Shown: in pieces, positions 6,287-8,196 of the stretch
Layout: every line of letters starts with the position of its first letter
How positions within the stretch are numbered: the first letter of the stretch is position 1
Assembly (NCBI GenBank): GCA_046757205.1
Contig: JBHHXR010000162.1
Coordinates: 1 to 8,196, forward strand
DNA from: JBHHXR01 sp046757205
GTDB lineage: Bacteria; Pseudomonadota; Alphaproteobacteria; Rhodobacterales; Rhodobacteraceae
Direction: 5' to 3'
Length of the DNA: 8,196 nt
Program-made: the position numbers and the translations under genes
The notes under the pieces: model-generated
Seen by the model: the letters and a program-made list of their open reading frames with translations, nothing else
Database searches by the model: none
Told to the model about the DNA's origin: nothing

Positions 6287-7213
6287 TTGCCGGACATTGT
6301 TATAACGGAATTCATGGATGGTGCCGCGGTCGATGCGCTGGCCGGGGAATTCGATACCCGCTACGATCCGGCGCTTGCCGATGCGCAGGACCGGATCCCG
6401 GCGCTTCTGGGCGATGCCCGCGCGGTAATCGTGCGCAACCGGACGCAGGTACGCCGCGAACTTCTCGACGCCGCGCCCGGCCTCGTCTGCGTCGGGCGTC
6501 TCGGCGTCGGGCTCGACAATATCGACGTCGCCGCTTGCGAGGGCAGGGGGATCGAGGTCTGCCCGGCCACCGGGGCCAACGACGGCGCGGTGGCGGAATA
6601 CGTGATCGCCGCCGCCATGGCGCTCTTGCGCGGCGCCTACGGCGCAACGGCGGAAGTAGCCTCGGGTTCGTGGCCGCGCCAAGCGCTGATCGGGCGCGAG
6701 ATTGCCGGCAAGACGCTCGGCCTCGTCGGCTTCGGGGCCATCGCCCGGCAGACGGCGTCCCGCGCCCGGGCGCTGGGCATGACCATCGCCGCCCACGATC
6801 CCTACCTGCCGCCGGAAAATCCCGCATGGGAGGGCGTCCGCAACCTGTCGCTGGATATGCTGCTGGCGCAGAGCGACGTGGTCAGCCTGCATATCCCGCT
6901 AACCGAAGAGACGCGGCACCTGATGGGCGCTGAGCAAATTGATCGCATGAAGCCCGGTTCGGTCCTGATCAACGCGGCGCGCGGCGGCGTTGTCGACGAG
7001 GCGGCGCTCGCCGCCGCGCTGCGATCCGGCTCGCTCTCCGGTGCTGCCCTCGACGTGTTCGAGACGGAACCGCTCTCGGCCGCCAACGGGGCACGTTTCG
7101 AAGGCATATCCAACCTGATTCTGACCCCCCATATCGCCGGCGTGACCGAGGAATCGAACGTCCGGGTTTCCTCCCTCATCGCCTCCAGGGTCGCGGAAAT
7201 CCTGCGTCGCTGA
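6287..7213 (+). CDS. D-isomer-specific 2-hydroxyacid dehydrogenase (candidate SlcC-like (S)-sulfolactate dehydrogenase)
   Basis: The protein has 308 residues and resembles the phosphoglycerate-dehydrogenase group. The NAD-binding motif G-L-V-G-F-G-A-I-A-R is at 145-154, and D171 after the second strand indicates NAD(H) preference. The catalytic triad of the family is present as R232 (A-R-G-G), E261 (E-T-E-P) and H282 (P-H-I-A-G). Substrate-loop sequence R-L-G-V-G-L-D-N-I-D is at 71-80. The reaction is oxidation of a 2-hydroxyacid to a 2-oxoacid. The known (S)-sulfolactate dehydrogenase SlcC is of this family and about this size, so in this operon sulfolactate to sulfopyruvate is the favoured inference; glycerate, lactate or phosphoglycerate remain possible. 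The start is TTG 6287, supported by GGGAG at 6275-6279 with 7-nt spacing. The nearby ATG at 6282 is in another frame and soon hits a stop. It is the last gene of the tight cluster. Confidence 0.88.
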   Translation: MPDIVITEFMDGAAVDALAGEFDTRYDPALADAQDRIPALLGDARAVIVRNRTQVRRELLDAAPGLVCVGRLGVGLDNIDVAACEGRGIEVCPATGANDGAVAEYVIAAAMALLRGAYGATAEVASGSWPRQALIGREIAGKTLGLVGFGAIARQTASRARALGMTIAAHDPYLPPENPAWEGVRNLSLDMLLAQSDVVSLHIPLTEETRHLMGAEQIDRMKPGSVLINAARGGVVDEAALAAALRSGSLSGAALDVFETEPLSAANGARFEGISNLILTPHIAGVTEESNVRVSSLIASRVAEILRR

Positions 7214-7252
7214 AATTCCGGCTGCCTTCCCGGCTTTCGCCCCGTCCGCCGG

Positions 7253-7282
7253 TTGACAGCACGCGAACGCCGCGCGTAAATT
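7253..7282 (+). promoter_or_regulatory. Sigma70-type promoter for xylB
   Basis: A perfect -35 hexamer TTGACA at 7253-7258 is followed by an 18-nt spacer and TAAATT at 7277-7282, a 4/6 match to TATAAT. Transcription would begin near 7289-7291, inside the inverted repeat described next, and give a 5' leader of about 47 nt. The perfect -35 is unusual for a GC-rich genome, and the next gene starts at the right distance. Confidence 0.6.
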
Positions 7283-7295
7283 TTAATTTAGCGCG
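7271..7295. repeat. Overlapping imperfect inverted repeat CGCGC-g-TAAATT / AATTTA-GCGCG
   Basis: CGCGC, one extra G, TAAATT, a TT centre, then AATTTA and GCGCG form an inverted repeat broken only by the single unpaired G at 7276. It covers the -10 box and shares its right arm with the operator candidate at 7283-7303, so the two pairings are mutually exclusive. It may reflect tandem half-sites for one regulator. Confidence 0.4.
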
Positions 7296-7303
7296 AAAAT
7301 TAA
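7283..7303. promoter_or_regulatory. Candidate operator: 7-bp inverted repeat TTAATTT-N7-AAATTAA
   Basis: The arms at 7283-7289 and 7297-7303 are exact reverse complements around AGCGCGA. The site lies just downstream of the -10 and over the predicted start of transcription, where a repressor would block initiation. Spaced AT-rich arms resemble operators of ROK-family regulators (NagC, Mlc, XylR), and a ROK-type XylR would suit xylB. The regulator assignment is inference. Confidence 0.5.
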
Positions 7304-7313
7304 TAAATTCCCG

Positions 7314-7325
7314 ATTCGCGCGAAT
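7314..7325. repeat. Perfect 12-bp palindrome ATTCGCGCGAAT
   Basis: This exact palindrome lies in the predicted xylB leader, immediately before the G-rich ribosome-binding site. Its GCGCGAA core repeats the GCGCGAA at 7291-7297 inside the first operator, so it could be a second binding site. As RNA it could form only a short hairpin. Confidence 0.45.
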
Positions 7326-7337
7326 AGGGGGGGCGCA

Positions 7338-8196
7338 ATGTATCTCGGCCTCGACCTGGGAACCTCGGGTCTCCGGGCAATTCTCGTCGACGGGGCCGGG
7401 GTCATACGCGCCTCGGCGGAGCGGACCTACCCCGTCGCCCGCCCTCGTGCCGGTTGGAGCGAGCAGAATCCGGATGACTGGATCGCCGCCTGCCGTGACG
7501 CGGTAGCCGAACTTCGCAGCGCGCACCCGAAGCTTCTGCCGGCGCTGAAGGCCGTCGGCCTGTCCGGCCAGATGCACGGCGCCACGCTGCTTGGCCGCGA
7601 CGATGCGGCCTTGCGCCCTTGCATCCTGTGGAACGACACCCGCGCCCACGCCGAGGCCGCCGAACTCGACGCCATCCCCGCCTTCCGCCGGATATCCGGC
7701 AATATCGTCTTTCCCGGCTTCACCGCGCCGAAGCTCGCCTGGGTCCGCAACAACGAGCCCGACACTTTCGAAAAGACCGTCAAGGTGTTGCTTCCCAAGG
7801 ACTATCTCCGCCTGTGGCTGACCGGCGGGCACGTCTCCGACATGTCCGACAGCGCCGGCACATCGTGGCTCGACGTCGGCAGACGCGCCTGGTCCGACGA
7901 GTTGCTTGCGGCCAGCAGGATGCGGCGCGAGCAGATGCCCGATCTGGTCGAGGGTTCCGATGTCTCGGGCACCCTTCGCCGGTCGCTCGCCGCCGAATGG
8001 GGCGTTGCGGGAAACGTGCAGGTGGTCGGCGGCGGCGGCGACAACGCGGCGGCGGCCTGCGGTGCCGGCTGCTTCGGCGAAGGGCAGGGCTTCGTTTCGC
8101 TCGGCACCTCCGGCGTGGTGCTCGCCGCGCGCGACAGTTTTTCGCCGAACCCGCAAACCGCCGTGCATACCTTCTGCTACGCGATCCCCGGCACGT
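7338..8196 (+). CDS. xylB: Xylulokinase XylB (5' part, runs off the window)
   Basis: The first 286 residues of a FGGY-family kinase are present, with no stop before the window ends; E. coli XylB has 484. The phosphate-binding D6-L-G-T-S opens the protein. S-E-Q-N-P-D-D-W is at 41-48, and S-G-Q-M-H-G-A-T-L-L at 76-85 is the xylulose-binding segment seen in XylB. P-G-F-T-A-P-K-L-A-W is at 126-135, L-L-P-K-D-Y-L-R-L is at 151-159, and G-G-G-G-D-N-A-A holds D235, the expected catalytic base (E. coli D233). L-G-T-S-G-V at 255-260 belongs to the second nucleotide-binding region. It phosphorylates D-xylulose to xylulose 5-phosphate in the cytoplasm. Identity along the visible part follows E. coli XylB closely, so other FGGY kinases are unlikely. 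A run of G at 7327-7333 provides the ribosome-binding site. It has its own promoter, so it is probably the start of a separate xyl operon. Confidence 0.93.
   Translation, partial: MYLGLDLGTSGLRAILVDGAGVIRASAERTYPVARPRAGWSEQNPDDWIAACRDAVAELRSAHPKLLPALKAVGLSGQMHGATLLGRDDAALRPCILWNDTRAHAEAAELDAIPAFRRISGNIVFPGFTAPKLAWVRNNEPDTFEKTVKVLLPKDYLRLWLTGGHVSDMSDSAGTSWLDVGRRAWSDELLAASRMRREQMPDLVEGSDVSGTLRRSLAAEWGVAGNVQVVGGGGDNAAAACGAGCFGEGQGFVSLGTSGVVLAARDSFSPNPQTAVHTFCYAIPGT

Larger units (their letters stand above)
1850..7213 (+). other. Probable five-gene sugar-acid/sulfosugar catabolic operon
   Basis: Kinase, aldolase, isomerase, Gfo/Idh protein and hydroxyacid dehydrogenase lie head to tail with a 4-nt overlap and gaps of 9, 18 and 1 nt, each with a recognisable Shine-Dalgarno. 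The peroxidase gene joins the same run with a 1-nt gap, so the transcript may begin before 520. The enzyme set gives a connected route: release of a hexose from its glycoside, isomerisation, C1 phosphorylation, retro-aldol cleavage, and oxidation of the C3 product. Sulfoquinovose fits best. Missing from the window are an importer, a sulfolactaldehyde dehydrogenase or reductase, and a regulator. Confidence 0.7.
7214..7337 (+). promoter_or_regulatory. Regulatory intergenic region upstream of xylB
   Basis: This 124-nt gap is the only sizeable non-coding stretch in the window. Its first 40 nt are GC-rich with no convincing terminator: a 4-bp CCGG pairing is the best hairpin, and it lacks a T tract. 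The rest holds a sigma70-like promoter, an AT-rich core that contrasts strongly with the GC-rich surroundings, at least three overlapping inverted repeats and a G-rich ribosome-binding site. The architecture is that of a repressor-controlled promoter for xylB and whatever follows it. Confidence 0.75.

Noticed and set aside
7214..7252. Rho-independent terminator after the operon
   Set aside because: Only 4-bp CCGG pairings are available and there is no T tract.
7176..8168. 330-codon open frame on the minus strand
   Set aside because: It covers the xylB promoter and coding sequence in antisense. XylB similarity on the plus strand is unambiguous.

Overview
The window is GC-rich, densely packed bacterial DNA. 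Its codon use (strong G/C third positions), gene style and TTG starts suggest an alphaproteobacterium, perhaps of the Rhizobiales or Rhodobacterales type. That placement is inference; there is no rRNA or other phylogenetic marker here. I see no IS element, tRNA, CRISPR array or phage gene.

Layout: a small secreted Sel1-repeat protein lies on the minus strand (28-507). All other genes are on the plus strand. They are a periplasmic di-haem cytochrome c peroxidase/MauG-family protein (about 520-1848), a PfkB-family kinase resembling YihV (1850-2740), a LacD/YihT-type class I aldolase (2737-3762), an L-fucose/L-arabinose-isomerase-fold protein (3772-5157), a Gfo/Idh/MocA protein (5176-6285) and a D-isomer-specific 2-hydroxyacid dehydrogenase (6287-7213). 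These six genes follow one another with gaps of -4 to 18 nt and look like one transcription unit. A 124-nt AT-rich regulatory gap follows, with a clear sigma70-type promoter and nested inverted repeats, and then the first 286 codons of a xylulokinase gene (xylB), which runs off the window.

The main interpretation is that 1850-7213 encodes a sulfoquinovose (or related 6-substituted hexose) catabolic pathway put together from unusual parts. The Gfo/Idh protein could release the free sugar, as the NAD-dependent sulfoquinovosidases of family GH188 do. The fucose-isomerase-like protein would make the ketose. The YihV-like kinase would phosphorylate C1, and the LacD/YihT-like aldolase would split the product into dihydroxyacetone phosphate and a C3 aldehyde (3-sulfolactaldehyde). 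The hydroxyacid dehydrogenase, of the type that includes (S)-sulfolactate dehydrogenase SlcC, would act on the C3 sulfonate after oxidation. The best support is that the kinase keeps Lys, Asn and Arg at the positions I recall as the sulfonate-binding residues of E. coli YihV (K27, N109, R138). A sulfolactaldehyde dehydrogenase, a sugar importer and a regulator are not in this window.

Two other points stand out. The peroxidase gene abuts the pathway genes by 1 nt, and its start lies back to back with that of the divergent Sel1 gene, which leaves no intergenic promoter. The xylB promoter is the only clear regulatory region in the window.
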